DNA from: Chamaecrista fasciculata
Taxonomy: Eukaryota > Streptophyta > Magnoliopsida > Fabales > Fabaceae
Reading direction: 5' to 3'
NCBI GenBank assembly: GCA_003254925.1
Contig: QANZ01043286.1
Span: 127,891-191,890 of the forward strand
DNA: 64,000 nt
Below the pieces are notes generated by a model, which did no database searches, was not told the origin of the DNA, and was given only the letters and a program-made list of their open reading frames with translations. The position numbers were made by a program, and so were the translations under genes. Each line of letters begins with the position of its first letter. The first letter of the stretch is position 1. This document shows, piece by piece, positions 44,901 to 56,949 of the stretch.

Positions 44901-46532
44901 AGCATTTTGGATGCCTCCAAACTATGGAATAATCTTAGGTTTACTCTTAAATTTTGTGGTAAATTGTACATGCAAATTTTTACATTTGACTCAATTGTAC
45001 TTTAAGATCTAACGCTATCTAAATCGTTGATGGAAATGATTATGATCTGAACTATTTCAAAATTGTATGATAGTTTCATGTTTCCTTCATGAAGAAGTGG
45101 GCGTTAGTATCTTAAATTATTGTACCTGCATTGTAGGTTCAACGCAAAAGCCTGAAGATATGTACAGGATTATTGAGCACTTTGCTCTTGGAAGGAGGAG
45201 ACTTGAACTATTTGGTGAAGATCACAATATTCGATCTGGTTGGCTGACTGTTGGTAAAGGACTGTCATCTTCAAATTTCAATACAGAGGTAAGAAACTTG
45301 AAATGCTTGTTGACTTAAAAAGTAGTTGATTCTTTTGTCTCTTAATCTTGTTCTTTGTTCAATATATTGTACTTCTCTTCATGTTTTTTTTCAAAGAAAA
45401 GAAGTCATTTTTGCATTGTATGACATATTTCACTTCTGGTAAATATAAGCGCTTAGATTTGTTTAATGGAAACTCTTGTAAGATTTATTATGGCACTCTC
45501 GGTACATTACTTTCTTTAGAGGCTAAATTCAAGAATTAAAACTTTTTGGTCCAAATCTTTTGGTGGAGCAATTTTGATCAGTTAGCCATCCGGCTTTATG
45601 TCCTCATGTCTTGGGCAGATCTATGCAGCTAACCATCTGGTTCCATTGGTTATGTGGCTGTTACAATTCTAAATTGATTAGTCATGTGAGTGGCAATTAT
45701 TGAAAAATTTTCGATAAACAGAGCATTCTTGTCTACTCAGGTTGGAAGTTTATGAGAAATCAACAAGTTTTATGGTGTTCAATTAGAACTTAAATTTTCT
45801 GCTGTTTTATGGGATAAGGGTTCAGCCTATACCCTTGTCTTTTCATTCCACAATGTAATTATTTAGGCAAATTGCATAATTCAATGAACTCCCAATGCCT
45901 TTCCTAGGAAGATCGTTTGGTCCATGATACAACAACTTTTATGCCTATGTTACTCTTCATTTCACTAGTATACTGCCTCAATTAAGCCTTATTTGTCTCA
46001 TTCAAACTGAACCTGCAACATCAGTACTATTTGTCTGTGTTTTCCTGTTTGAGACCCATTCATCATTTGAGTTTTTGAATAAACGCAGGCATATCTCAAG
46101 AACTTTGCGGACAAAGATGGGAAAGTATGGCAGGGAGGTGGAGGACGAAATCCGCCTCCAGAGGCACCTCATTTGGTGATTACTACCCCTGAAATAGAGG
46201 CCCTTCGCCCCAAGTCACCGATGAAGAACCAGCAGCAACAACAGCAACAGCAGCAATCGGCGACCATTTCTTTGACAACATCGAATTCCTCAAACCGAAG
46301 GCACGCCGGTAACTCGCCCCAGAATCCAAGTGCAATGGGTTTGAACCAAGAGGGATCTAGTTCAAACCCTTCTACCCCAGCTCCTTGGGCTTCACCACTT
46401 GAAGGCTTTAAAGGAAGGGACGGCTCTTTATTGCCTTCTGATGATAATAGAGTTTTTGACATGTATGGGTATAATGGACCACCACCAGGCTATTTAGATT
46501 TTGAATCTTACAGGCAAATGAATCTGTTGTAG
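38943..46532 (+). CDS. MTB: MTB, METTL14-type subunit of the m6A mRNA methyltransferase
   Basis: Partner of MTA (METTL3 type) in the nuclear complex that writes N6-methyladenosine on mRNA. Coding exons: 38943-41543, 41780-41863, 42007-42111, 42242-42350, 45137-45288 and 46089-46532 (3495 bp, 1164 residues). All borders are GT-AG and all phases agree. Residues 1-480 are a charged, disordered Ser/Arg/Glu/Lys/Asp region. About 540-610 is Gly/Arg-rich with RGRG/RGG. 620-760 is Pro/Gly-rich. The MT-A70 fold runs from about 775 to 1030, with DPPW at 836-839, '[19 protein letters not shown]', '[14 protein letters not shown]' and '[18 protein letters not shown]'. The tail has nine Gln and ends '[13 protein letters not shown]'. 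The N-terminal region is longer than I recall for Arabidopsis MTB (about 963 residues). The start is the first ATG in frame; a TTG six bases upstream is not a plausible start. Confidence 0.95.
44062..44322. mobile_element. 261-bp palindromic MITE in MTB intron 4
   Basis: Ends GGCAAAAGTACTATTGGTAC and the inverse GTACCAAGAGTACTTTTGCC. The whole element folds on itself. Same family as the larger elements at 55629-56845 and 58710-60037. No clean target duplication. Confidence 0.75.
44383..44812. mobile_element. 430-bp MULE-type MITE in MTB intron 4
   Basis: Inverted ends GGGTAAATTACACTTTGG and complement, with a perfect 9-bp duplication TTTTATTTA at 44374-44382 and 44813-44821. Both arms carry four 'ctttggtaccctgtgg' phrases. 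Nearly a perfect palindrome about 44595. Confidence 0.92.
46230..46256 (+). repeat. CAG/CAA run coding nine glutamines in MTB
   Basis: Mixed CAG/CAA codons in exon 6 after 'SPMKN'; length is likely to vary between alleles. Confidence 0.9.
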
Positions 46533-46544
46533 CATAACTAATTG

Positions 46545-46550
46545 AATAAT
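46545..46550 (+). terminator. possible poly(A) signal region of MTB
   Basis: AATAAT 12 bases after the stop, followed by T-rich and 'tgtatcctgaaattttgtttc' type sequence. Plant signals are loose, so this is weak. Confidence 0.3.
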
Positions 46551-46673
46551 AATGTACGATGTATCCTGAAATTTTGTTTCGCCCCATTAATATAGATGGG
46601 AAGAAATTTCCTGCTCTGTTGGTTTTTTGCATTCTTTCTAGCTAGAAAAACGTCAGCTATTGTACGAGTTATT

Positions 46674-47190
46674 ATATATTTTTGGTCAAATGGTAATTTT
46701 AGTTTTAAATGTATGTTCTAATTGTTCATTTTGATCTTTTATGTTTCAAAATGTTAAAATTGATCTTATATGTTGGCAAAATGTTTTATTTTAGTTTCAA
46801 ACTATTGAATTTGGTCATATTTATCTTGTCTTTTATTTCAAGTTCAAAAGATTTGTTAAGAGTAATTTGTAATTCTGAATTCGTGGCATTCGAATTTAAA
46901 ATGAGAAAGATACTTAATTTTACTTACTTGATTGTGAAACGAGAAGTTTATTTTCAGGATCAATTTGACCTTGTTTGTAGACGGTTTTAACTGGATAAGA
47001 AAGTACTCTTTGAGAATAATACATAATTCTAAATTCGTCACGTAATGAGAGAAATATGGTTATATTCAATGGTTTGAGATCAAAATAAAACATTTTGCCA
47101 ATATTTAGAATCAATTTTAACATTTTGGAGCATAAAAGATCAAAAATTAACATTAAGACATACATTTAGAGCCAAAATGACTCTTTAACC
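46674..47190. mobile_element. foldback element about 0.5 kb
   Basis: Left 'ggtcaaatggtaattttag' and right 'ccaaaatgactctttaacc' are imperfect inverses. The interior phrases 'tatgtttcaaaatgtt' and 'tgaatttggtcatat' appear in inverse order in the right arm. Same family as 62275-62790; parts also occur at 48895-49380 and in the array. Confidence 0.6.
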
Positions 47191-48894
47191 TATGTTTTTC
47201 CACTTTCACAAAATGTCAATTTCTTTTCTCGCCTCTGCTTTAAAAGGACATTACTTCGAGCTAGAATCTCCTGCACTTTCAGGTCATTTGTTGTCCTTAC
47301 CTTGAGAGGGTTTTGGTGGTAGAATTGTAATTTTTTCAGATTAGTCAAAATATTATAGACCGAATTGAATATAAATAAATATGTAAATGAATTTCGGATA
47401 AGATTTATATGCTTTCATTAACTCTGTCCTGTATTGATAAAAAGTACAGATTATAGATGCAAATTTTTTTTTTTGCCCCTAAAATATAGATGCAATTAGC
47501 AATTGGTGAATTAGTTTCCCAATTCTCCACCAAATCAAAGGACATGACTCTCGAATTAATCAAAAGAAACTCACGAGAATTGGGTCTAACGAAAATAATT
47601 AGTTTCATTCTTACACTGTGATGAATTCAAGTTCAAATCTCTGCCGAATAAGACTATATTTAGTGTTTAACAATATCTTAAAGAAAATCATCTTTAAGGA
47701 ATAATCTTTAAAAAAAAAAAAACCCCAAAAGAAAAAAGTCAAAAGAAGCTTCATGTTAGAGCTACCAAGTGACCCAGGTTAGCTAACCATGAATTATGAG
47801 TTTTATGGGTTGGTTCACGTGCATTATATTCTCTGATGGCTAAGAAATTATTATCTCAGTTTTTTATTCTCCTTTTTATTTTTTTTAATATTTTTCAATC
47901 TGTATACATTTTTGTTGGCACAATATATATTTTAATTTTCAAGAGTTGAAAAAAAAATACTAACAAAAAATTATAATTAAATTATTATATTAATATGAAT
48001 TAGTATTAAATGTGTTGGCAAATCACTACATCAACTCTCTCGTGAGCCAACTCACAAGTAAAATAAATTGAGTTGCTTTTAACACATTTTTAGATAAGTA
48101 AAAAATTATAAAATTTGATATATATTAGTTGGGTTAAACAACCCAACTCAAGAAAAGCCATTAGTAGTAAAATAAGAAATCCAAATCCATGAAATATTTT
48201 TTGAAGTGAGGTCACAAAAAAATTAATAATTGTCAAAAATAGAAAATTTATCAAAAGTTACTAATTAATTTTAATTGAAAGGATTTTTATGTTTGACTTT
48301 TGGTTTAAGGGCTTGGACTTCTTTTTCTGATTTTTTTTTTCTTATATCTGGATATTAGTACATTGAACAACCTTAATTTAGATTCACTAAATTTATCTAA
48401 CCTGAGTTGAAAAATCTTATTTACTAGTGAGTTTGTGACGAAATATGAAGGAAAAAAATAATAAATTTTATATAAAACAAATACATAAAATAATGTATAC
48501 AAAAAATTAAAACAATCATTTTCACTAAAAATTATTGAAGATGTCACTTATGATTTAGTTTGATATTCTTTAACACAAAGTAAAACATACCAATAACACA
48601 GGTTTTTTTAACCAAGTCCAATAAAGTTGGTAGATATATTTTAGGGTTTGGTCCATAAATCAGGGACCAATCTGTCAGCGACCCAATAATTCGGGGACCA
48701 GTTTGGGAGTTTACTCTATATTTTAGCTTTTGAAAATAATGTCTTGAGTTTGAACTGAACTGTGTGTATGAAAAAGAAACTCATTTCACTTATCTCTCTT
48801 TGAGAAGAATATTATCTCACTACTGACTTGATGATATTGTCTCATTCTCTTTTTTTTTTGGCCTGAAAATTGTGTCATTCTTTAAAACATACAA
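47191..48894. other. intergenic, nothing recognised
   Basis: AT-rich sequence with short 'ggtccataaatcagggacc' repeats at 48640-48720. No coding or RNA signal. Confidence 0.5.
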
Positions 48895-49380
48895 AATTCA
48901 ACACTTTTGATTAAAAATTTGGCTAAATGTTTAAATTGGTCTTAAATATATGCTTTTAAATTCATTTTAGTTTTAAATATTTTAAAATGTTCAAATTAGT
49001 TCTAAATATTTTCATTTAGTTTCATTTTCGTCTGAAACTATTGAATGTGGTCATATCTTTTTCATTTCAAGTTCGAATGTGAAAAGTTCAGAGCTATATG
49101 TTGCTTTTGACAAATACTTTCTTTATCTAATGGGAGCTGTTAGTAAATGAGGTCAAGTCGAGTCTCAAAAGTGGACCACTTGTTTTATGATCAAACAAAG
49201 TTGATCATATCTCTCTTATTTCAATTCGAATAGAACAAATTCAGAGTTGCATATTATTTTTAACGAGTTTTTTTTTATCCAATTAAATTGTTAATAAATG
49301 AAGTGAAATCAAATTTGAATGTAAATTTAGAACTAGTTTTTCATAATTTTTTCGGTTTAACATTAAAGTAACCTTATATG
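48895..49380. repeat. degenerate copy of the 46674/62275 foldback family
   Basis: Phrases 'attgaatgtggtcatatc', 'caagttcgaatgtg' and 'gttgatcatatctctc' occur in the family order. Ends are not definable. Confidence 0.5.
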
Positions 49381-50844
49381 GGTGGGCCACTATTTTTAGG
49401 CTTAAGTTTTTTCATTCTCTTTATTTTACATGGTAAGCATCCTCAAAGGTTTCTTTTTTTTGGCCTACACTATCTAAAGTTTTGTTTTAATCTAGAATTG
49501 ACTTACATATTACATGATTATGATAGAAGAGCTTCCCAACAAGAATAATTATATTTACAAAAAATATTTATAAAAGAACTAAAAGTTTTGTAAGAACATA
49601 GCGTTTTAAAATAATAAACTTCCTTTAGAAATATTTCTGAAATGTAATGTTTCATAGGCGAAGGAGGGAGCGAAAGACTAATTTGTTAATTAATTAATAA
49701 TTACCTAGAAATTAGCCCTAAAAGAATATATATATATATATATATATAAAAGTCTGTTGCTATTGTTGTATAAAGAAAATTTGGATTTGCGAATAGGGCT
49801 ATGATACAAAACTCTAGGTTGCTAGAGTTATTGGGTTCATTGTGTCTTTCTCTTCCTACTTTTATATTTATTGATTTTTATTTTCAAATTTTTTAACTAT
49901 ACTTTATTGAAAATTGTGCCAATTTTAAGGGGAAAAAATAGAGTGCTATATCAATGGTGAGTTTCAAGTATTGCCCTTGCGGATATTACCTAAACATAAT
50001 ATTCGCACGTCTTAAAAATGGATCGGAATCGAAAAGATTCTTAAATTATAAGTTTATTGGTTTAATTCACCGAATTGAATAACATCATAAATAAATATAT
50101 ATATATAAGAAATATATTTATGTTAACTAAAAATAATTTATAGTTAATAAAATATAATTATAAAATTTATATAACAACAATTTATATTCGTCAATTTATG
50201 ATTTTATTGTTTTATAAAAACAAAATATACAAAAGTACCTGTGGTTATATTTTGTTTAGGTTAAGAATTTATATTTGTTCAGGTACCTTAATTTATATTT
50301 GTCAATTATAATTAGGTTAAGAAAAATGAAAAGAAAAAGAGCTATTAATTTATTTGAATAGATTTACTTTATATTAAGCTTTTGTTTTTCATTTGACCCA
50401 TTACTTTAAAAAAAAAGCTATTTTTTTATAGAATATTGTGACCTGACTAGTTTTCTTAAATTACTATGGGTTACAACTCAATATGGGTCAACCCAATTCG
50501 AAATAATTTTGGACGGTTCAAAATTGTTCAACCTCCTAAATAGTCCAATTATCTAAATCGAGTTGTTTTTACTATCGATTCTCAATCGAGTCGGTCCGAT
50601 TGTCAAGTCTAGTTTGATTTTCATAACATTGTATTTAGGTATATTAATTAGAAGAAACAAAGTGTAGATAAAGTAGCTCCTATTAGTTAAAGTGGTTATA
50701 TGTTCAATTGAGTCTAAAATATAGCATTATTATCGATGTGAGATTGGTCCAAATGATAAATAATTTAATATTATTTAAGCAAGGTTTCAAGCTTTTATGA
50801 CAATAATTATTCTCATAGAGAGATTTTACTTGAAAGAGGGTAAA
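49381..50844. other. intergenic, nothing recognised
   Basis: AT-rich, with TA runs at 49725-49750 and a decayed repeat at about 50470-50620 ('aatcgagtcggtccg'). No gene seen. Confidence 0.5.
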
Positions 50845-51690
50845 TTATCGTAAACGTATACATGATTTAGCTCAATCTCACTTCGATGTTGTATGATTCA
50901 AAATGTCTCACTCTAGGTATTTGTTGTTTGTACTATTAGCAGTTAAGGTATCTCTGGTTTTGTTCCGTCAATTTTAATGAAAAATGCTGATGTGGTGCTC
51001 ATGTGACTCAATTAAAAAAAAAATAATTTTTTTCCACAAACTATGGAAAAAGTTTTATTTTGATCATAAAACTATTTTTTATTTAATGTTGGTCCTCAAA
51101 CTTTCACATTTATTTCTTTTTTTTTTCTCAAAAGTGTGATTTCATATGGTTTAGGCCATTATTTCTAACTTAAATAATTGATAAATCATTTCTCTCATAT
51201 ATAATAATAAGTGAGTTGGAAAAGAGTGGAAAAAAAATTTTCATTCAAATTGGAGATAAGTTTGTGGTTGATTTTCATCTCCATTGTATAACTAAGAATA
51301 ACGATGAAAATTATGATAAAATCACATTTTGGGGACTAAAATGAAACAAATGTGAATGTTTGATGATAACAATGAAACAAAAAAATATTTTTTTTATGAC
51401 CAAAATGAAACTTACCCCATAGGTTGAGGACCAAAAACGAGATTTTAACCTCAAAGTGAAAATCGACAACTAAGATGCAAGAGAAACTAACGGCTAAGAT
51501 GCAATAGAAATCAACGACTGAGATACATTAGAAACCAATGGTTAAGATTGTGTAACATCATCATTTTTTTTTAAATTGACAAAACTGAAAAACTGCTGAT
51601 GTACCACGTTAAGTGTCACGTCAGTAGTCGAAAAACTGGAAAAAAAAATGCCAACTGTGTAGGATTTACCACATAATCATTAATATTTTA
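50845..51690. mobile_element. TIR element related to 57167-58451
   Basis: Shares 'ttttgttccgtcaatttta' and 'aaaatgctgatgtgg' on the left and 'ggggactaaaatgaaac' and 'cacgtcag' on the right with that element, in inverted arrangement. Exact ends are blurred. Confidence 0.55.
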
Positions 51691-52452
51691 AAAAAAAAAA
51701 CATTTCATCTCTTCTTCAAATTGGTCCCTTAGTTCAATTTTTATCACATTATTATCAATCCCCCCTCTTTTTCATCATCTTCATTCATTTTAGTCTCAAA
51801 TCCTCAAAATAAAATTGTAAAGTGTCTCAAAACTCTTCCAAACACTACAGTTTAGTCCTTAAAAGTATTAAAAACCCCAAAACTAAACTATAAACCCCAA
51901 ACTCTAAACTCTAAAACTATAAACCCTAAACCCTAAAATCTTAAACCCTAAACCCTACAAAAATCTAATTTGAGTAATTAGGTCCCTCACCCATTCTTAT
52001 CCCATTATTCTCAATTCCCCCTCTTTTCATCGTCTTCATTCATTTTAGTCCCAAATCCTCAAAACAAAATTGTAAAGTGTCCCAAAACTCTTCCAAACAT
52101 TCCAATTTAGTCCTTATAAGTATTAAAAACCCTAAAACCTAAACCATAAACCCCAAACTCTAAACCCTAAAACTATAAACCCTAACCCCTAAACATTCTC
52201 TCACTCGATTCTTCAATTTCTGGGTTTGATTTCAAGTTTACAACCATTTTGGGCGTCTCGAGATTCATTCATTCATTTCACATTCTCAATCAATCAATCA
52301 ATCCAAGATGAGATTCTTCGAATCTCAACGAGAATTCAAGAAATTTTTATTTCCTAGGGTTCGAATTCGAATTGGGGGCAAAAATTTGGGGTTTCATTCG
52401 ATTTTGAAAATCGTTCGCTTTTGAGTCTCTGTCGCGACCATCAGGTTCATCC

Positions 52453-52725
52453 ATGGAAGGCTCAACAACGCCACAGTACCATCAAAACGACAACCTCGAT
52501 CACGATCTCAAGTCGTTTCAAAGACAAATCAATGAGCTCTTCGTTGACTTATCTTCCAACGACTTGCTTTTTCTCTCATGGGTCTCTAAGCTTCTCGATT
52601 CCTTCCTTCGCTGCCACGAGAGCTTCCGGCTGAGCGGCGGCGGCGGCGCAACCACCAAAGATCGCATCGTCGCCGATTACTTCGAACGCAGCGTGAAATC
52701 ATTGGATGATGAACTGATTTTTTTT
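52453..52725 (+). pseudogene. captured 5' fragment of a ROH1/DUF793 (BPS1-like) gene
   Basis: An ATG opens 91 codons: 'MEGSTTPQYHQNDNLDHDL', then 'KSFQRQINELFVDLSS', 'LLFLSWVSKLLDSFLRCHES' and 'IVADYFERSVKSLDDEL', before running into poly-T. The pattern of an amphipathic N-terminal helix, 'LSW..KLLD.FL.C' and 'DR....Y.ER.VK.LD' fits the start of plant ROH1/DUF793 proteins (BPS1-related, implicated in exocyst interaction in seed coat cells). The full family is several hundred residues long, so over two thirds is missing. It is GC-richer than its surroundings and framed by inverted arms, hence captured. The family call is from pattern only. Confidence 0.6.
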
Positions 52726-52772
52726 TTTTAATTTTTAGGATTATTTTTTAATTTTTGGATGATGAACTGATG

Positions 52773-52773
52773 A

Positions 52774-52820
<47 letters not shown>
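52773..52820. repeat. (GAT)n microsatellite
   Basis: About 14 GAT units between the captured gene fragment and the right arm. Confidence 0.9.
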
Positions 52821-53041
52821 ATGAACTGATGATGAACTATTTTCTTTTTAATGATGAACGATTTAGGGTTTAGGAATTTAGGGTTTGGGGTTTAAGGTTT
52901 TAGGGGTTTTAATATTTTTAATGACTAAATTGAAATGTTTGGAAGAGTTTTGGGACATTTTACAATTTTGTTTCGAGGATTTGGGACTAAAATGAATGAA
53001 GATGATGAAAAGAGGGGGAATTGAGAATAATGGGATAAACT

Positions 53042-54542
53042 ATTTTTTAAATATGATAAGTTTATATTTAAATTGAATTCTATATATAAAGAAAATTATT
53101 GATAAAAGTAGGATCTATTTTAATGATATTTATGTTTTATGAAATATAGGAAAGAAAACTTTTTTAATCGTGGACGTAGCCTGATTATACTCATTAAAAG
53201 AAATCAATTTAAATGTTCAAGTACATACCAATAAAAAAAATGTTCAAGTATATAAATAGATATAAAAATTTATTATTTAATCCTTAAATTTATACTGAAT
53301 TAATAAATTGATTCTTAAATAATTAAAAAATATAAATCAATTCTTGAATTATTAAAATTATTAATGATTTATTATTTGAGTCGAATTAAAAAAAATAAAT
53401 TTAACAAATTTAAGAATTAAAAAAATAAAAAATCAATTTAAATTTAAGAATTAAATCATTATTAACCATTAAAATATTTTAAAAATCAAATCATATATTT
53501 AAATTATTTAAAAATTAATTAATTAAGTTAGTATCTAATAGTATATCTTCTCTAAACATTTCTTTTGGGGATGCTTATATCCATTGTTAAACTAGAAGCA
53601 TGTGGAATGCATATATCAAAAAAAGAAGCATGTGGAATGCTGGCTTAAGTTTTGACTTGTAGGACCATAACTTCACAAAGCCACTCCATTGGGTGATCTT
53701 GTCAAATATCTGGTAGTTCCACCTCTTTATGTGGGCCCTACTCTACCCAATCACTCATTTAAGGCTTTAAGCTAACTCAATACAAACCTCTCCCTACAAG
53801 TCTAGCATAACAAGATTAAAGTATAGTCATTCAAGATTTATTTAAAGTGATTTGATCAAATAATACAAAAGAAAGTTGAATTAAATTAATGAGTAAATTA
53901 CATTTTGGTATCTTGAGGTATGAACTGATTCCACTATGATATCATATTCTTTCAAAAGTGACACTTTAGTATCATGTTCTATTCGTCGTTAGCACTTTGG
54001 TAACTAGAACTTTTTTTTTTTCATTACTTTTTGACAAAACAAAACACACAAACATGCAAATCATGTGCATGGTCGAAAATATGAAATTCACCCTCCTAAA
54101 TTCAGATTTCACAATTTAGCCTTAAAAAAATTGTTTGCCTTCAATTACATATTGAATCGTGTTTTATTGTCTAGTTAGGACCGTCAGCAAATGAAATCAA
54201 ATCAAGTCTGAAGTGGTTCTAGAATTAAAAAGTGAAAAATTATGAAAAACCACTTTCGAACTTGATTTGACCTTATTTGTTGACGACTCAAACTTAACAA
54301 AACAATGAATTATCAAAAGTAACTTATAGCTTTGAACTCATCGCAATTGGATTTGAATGAAAGAGATATGTTCAACTTTACTCATTTGACTATGAAACGA
54401 GAGACCTCCTTTAGAAATCCATTTTGATGTGTTCGCTAATGACTCCAACTGGGCAAAGAAATGACTTGTCAAGAATAACTCATGGCTCCAAATTTGTGAA
54501 GTGAGAGAGATATGACTACATTCATTCATTAAGACCAAAAAG
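53042..54542. other. intergenic with old foldback pieces
   Basis: AT-rich; 54170-54540 resembles the 'gtcagcaaatgaaatcaaat' parts of the 46674 family. No gene recognised. Confidence 0.5.
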
Positions 54543-55352
54543 TAGGGGTGTTCGTCGAGCGGTTTCGACGATTTGAAAGGAATTTTTTAAATCGAACCGT
54601 TGATTAATTTCATTCATCAAAACCAAACCAAACCAATAAAAAACGGTTTGGACGGTTTGGTTTGAGCGGTTTGAAGGACATTATTGTCAATTTTGCCACT
54701 AATATACTAATAAATAATATATATATATAGTTATTCTCATAACTTACTAATATACCAATAAGAAAATAAATATTATCATTTCAGTATAAAAGAATTTTTA
54801 TAAATAATTAATTGAAATAAGAATTGTAGTTTACTAATATATATTTCTTCGTCTAACTTAATACCACAATAAATTCTTCAAATATGGTATGTTTTATATT
54901 GTATAAACTAGCTCAATTTTATATAATGTAGTAAGATGCATAACCACTCATGATGCATTATAATATGTTATGTAATGTAATAATATTCTCATTTTGTTAT
55001 GAATAATGAAATGATCTTCTACTTCTTAGCAAAAATCATTAATATATAACAACTTTTTAGCTTACAAATATATATATATATATATATAAGTAAATGAAGG
55101 TGCAAATATTTCCAAACTAGTAAATATCTTCTAAATGTTGAATATTGTCTGTATGAGTAATAGAGTATGAGTTACCGACTGAGAATATAAAGTAAGTGTA
55201 TATATATAAGTAAATGAGAGTTTTAGCGGTTTGGCGGTTGGTTCGGTTTGTGCGGCGTCCAAACCAAACCAAACCTTTTATCTATCGGTTTTTGCATCAG
55301 TTTGGTTTGGTTTGGTTCTTTTAATCAGTTTGGTTCGTTTTAAACACTCCTA
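54543..55352. mobile_element. hAT-type non-autonomous element, 810 bp
   Basis: Ends TAGGGGTGTTCG and AACACTCCTA, subterminal runs of 'ggtttggtttgg' and inverse. Flanking octamers CCAAAAAG and GCAACAAG agree at six of eight. Internal AT-rich, no transposase. Confidence 0.65.
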
Positions 55353-55628
55353 GCAACAAGTGAAACTTTTAAGAAAGAATATATGACCAAAATTACAAAA
55401 AAAAAATAAAAAAATAAATAACTAGATTGCAACCTACCATAAAGATAAGGACCAAAATTATACTATAACCTAAAATAAATGTTAAAATTAGAGATTTAAG
55501 TTAATGTGTTAATGTTATAATAATTAATTAAAACAAACAAACGAATTTATGCAACTAATATAATATGAATGATAATAAATAATATGCTAATCACTTAAAT
55601 GTCAAAATATTATTATTTGAATTCAAAG

Positions 55629-56845
55629 AAAACCAAAAGTATTGTTGGTACCCCAAGGTATAAGGTCATTTTCATTTATACTCCCGAAGTCATTTTTTGT
55701 CAACTATACCCTCAACATTTCACATTTGAGTCAATTATACCCCAACTGCTAACTCTGTTAATGAAACTAACGAATTTAGCATATGTGACATTTTTTTTGT
55801 TTTAAGGTCCTTAAGTTTACATTATTTAGAAATCCTCAATTCTCTCAAGATTTTTCTTTCACACGAGTCCCTAACTAATTACAAAACAATCAAGAATATT
55901 TGTCATCTATAACAAACTAGTCCCTACAATTGAGAAACCCAAAAAATCTATCCCCTATGTTTTTCACAGTTTCGACAACCATACATACACAAACTCATTA
56001 GTGAGCCTCGAATACAGAGAAATTGAGCAGAAATACCAATAGCTTTGGCTCCTGGCGTTAACACATAATCTCCGGTGACGGTGTCGTCATAGTCATCGAA
56101 ATTGAGAAGTCAACTAACTTCAAAACCCCTTTGAAGAGAAAGGAAAAATAGAGAAGATGAGTGAGGGAGGAGATTGTTAGGGAAGGAAAAGGGATGAGAA
56201 CGACGTAATTTTTAGGGGAGACCAGGAAGTTGAGAACAACAACGAGAAGGGCCATGTCGACGAAAATGAGGGCACAGTGGACGGCGTAGATGATGATGTG
56301 GGAGAGTGTTAAAGTAGGGTATAAATCCATTCCCAATTCACAAGAAATTGAGACGAGTTTGTATGCATCTAAAATTGTTAGGGAGGAATAAAAGAGCTGG
56401 GGTTTTGAATATAAAGCCATTTCTTCTTCTTATTGTTCTTCTTCGTCTTCTTCTTTGATGGGTGTGACTTGGGTCATTGGAGAGATCTTCTGAAGTGTGA
56501 TGGTGATGTTTTAAGGTAAGAGAAGAGTTGTTAATGGCTTCTAAGGACTTATTTGTTAAAAATGATAAACATTCTGGATTATTCTGTAATTAGTTTGAGA
56601 CTCATGTGAAAGAAAAATCTTAAGAGAATGGAGAATTTCTAAATAATGGAAATTTAAGGACCTTAAAACTAAAAAAAATGCCACATCAGCTGACCCATAA
56701 GCTAAATCCGCTAGTTTCATTAACAAAGTTAGCAGTTAGGATATAATTGACTCAAATGTGAAACGTTTGAGGTATAATTGACCAAAGAAATGTTGAAGGT
56801 ATAACTGAAAATGACCCGATATATTGGGGGTATCAACAATACTTT
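55629..56845. mobile_element. TIR element (about 270-bp arms) with a captured open frame
   Basis: Left 'CAAAAGTATTGTTGGTACCC' and right 'GGGTATCAACAATACTTTTG'. Arms share 'tttgagtcaattatacccc' and 'gctaactctgttaatgaaac'. Related to 44062-44322 and 58710-60037. No perfect target duplication. Confidence 0.75.
56058..56420 (-). CDS. 120-residue hydrophobic ORF inside the TIR element
   Basis: Starts 'MALYSKPQLFYSSLTILDAY' and has about three hydrophobic stretches (around residues 38-65, 70-80 and 84-98) separated by short polar turns, then a Ser/Thr/Pro tail to the stop. It is complete from ATG to stop and GC-richer than the arms, so it is probably a captured exon of a membrane-protein gene. I do not recognise the family. 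Whether it is translated is unknown; it could equally be a relic. Confidence 0.35.
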   Translation of the reverse strand: MALYSKPQLFYSSLTILDAYKLVSISCELGMDLYPTLTLSHIIIYAVHCALIFVDMALLVVVLNFLVSPKNYVVLIPFPSLTISSLTHLLYFSFLFKGVLKLVDFSISMTMTTPSPEIMC

Positions 56846-56949
56846 TGCTTATAAATAAATATATAGTTGTAGGGATGAAATCTTAATAAAAAATTTTAAA
56901 AGAAAAAAACAATAATAACAAAACAAGTAATCAAGTACATGTTAATAAA

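Larger units (their letters stand above)
42351..45136 (+). other. MTB intron 4 (2786 bp) loaded with repeats
   Basis: Splits a glycine codon between 'EEPPY' and '[10 protein letters not shown]'. It contains a T-rich first third, a 'gaccggttc'-type decayed repeat (43382-43600), a small palindrome (44062-44322) and an intact MULE-type MITE (44383-44812). All other MTB coding introns are under 1 kb. Confidence 0.9.
51720..53041. mobile_element. TIR element carrying a ROH1/DUF793-like fragment
   Basis: The left arm (51985-52165, itself tandemly duplicated from 51720-51955) reads 'ccccctcttttcatcgtctt', 'attttagtcccaaatcct' and 'ccaaacattccaatttagtc'. The right arm (52859-53041) is its inverse. 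Between them lie untranslated-looking sequence and a captured gene start. No transposase. The 'ccctaaaccctaaa' stretches in the arms are element sequence, not telomere. Confidence 0.7.

Noticed and set aside
51840..52195. Interstitial telomere ('ccctaaa' repeats)
   Set aside because: Repeats are irregular, mixed with 'ccccaaactcta', and the same sequence appears inverted at 52859-52920 as part of the element's arms.
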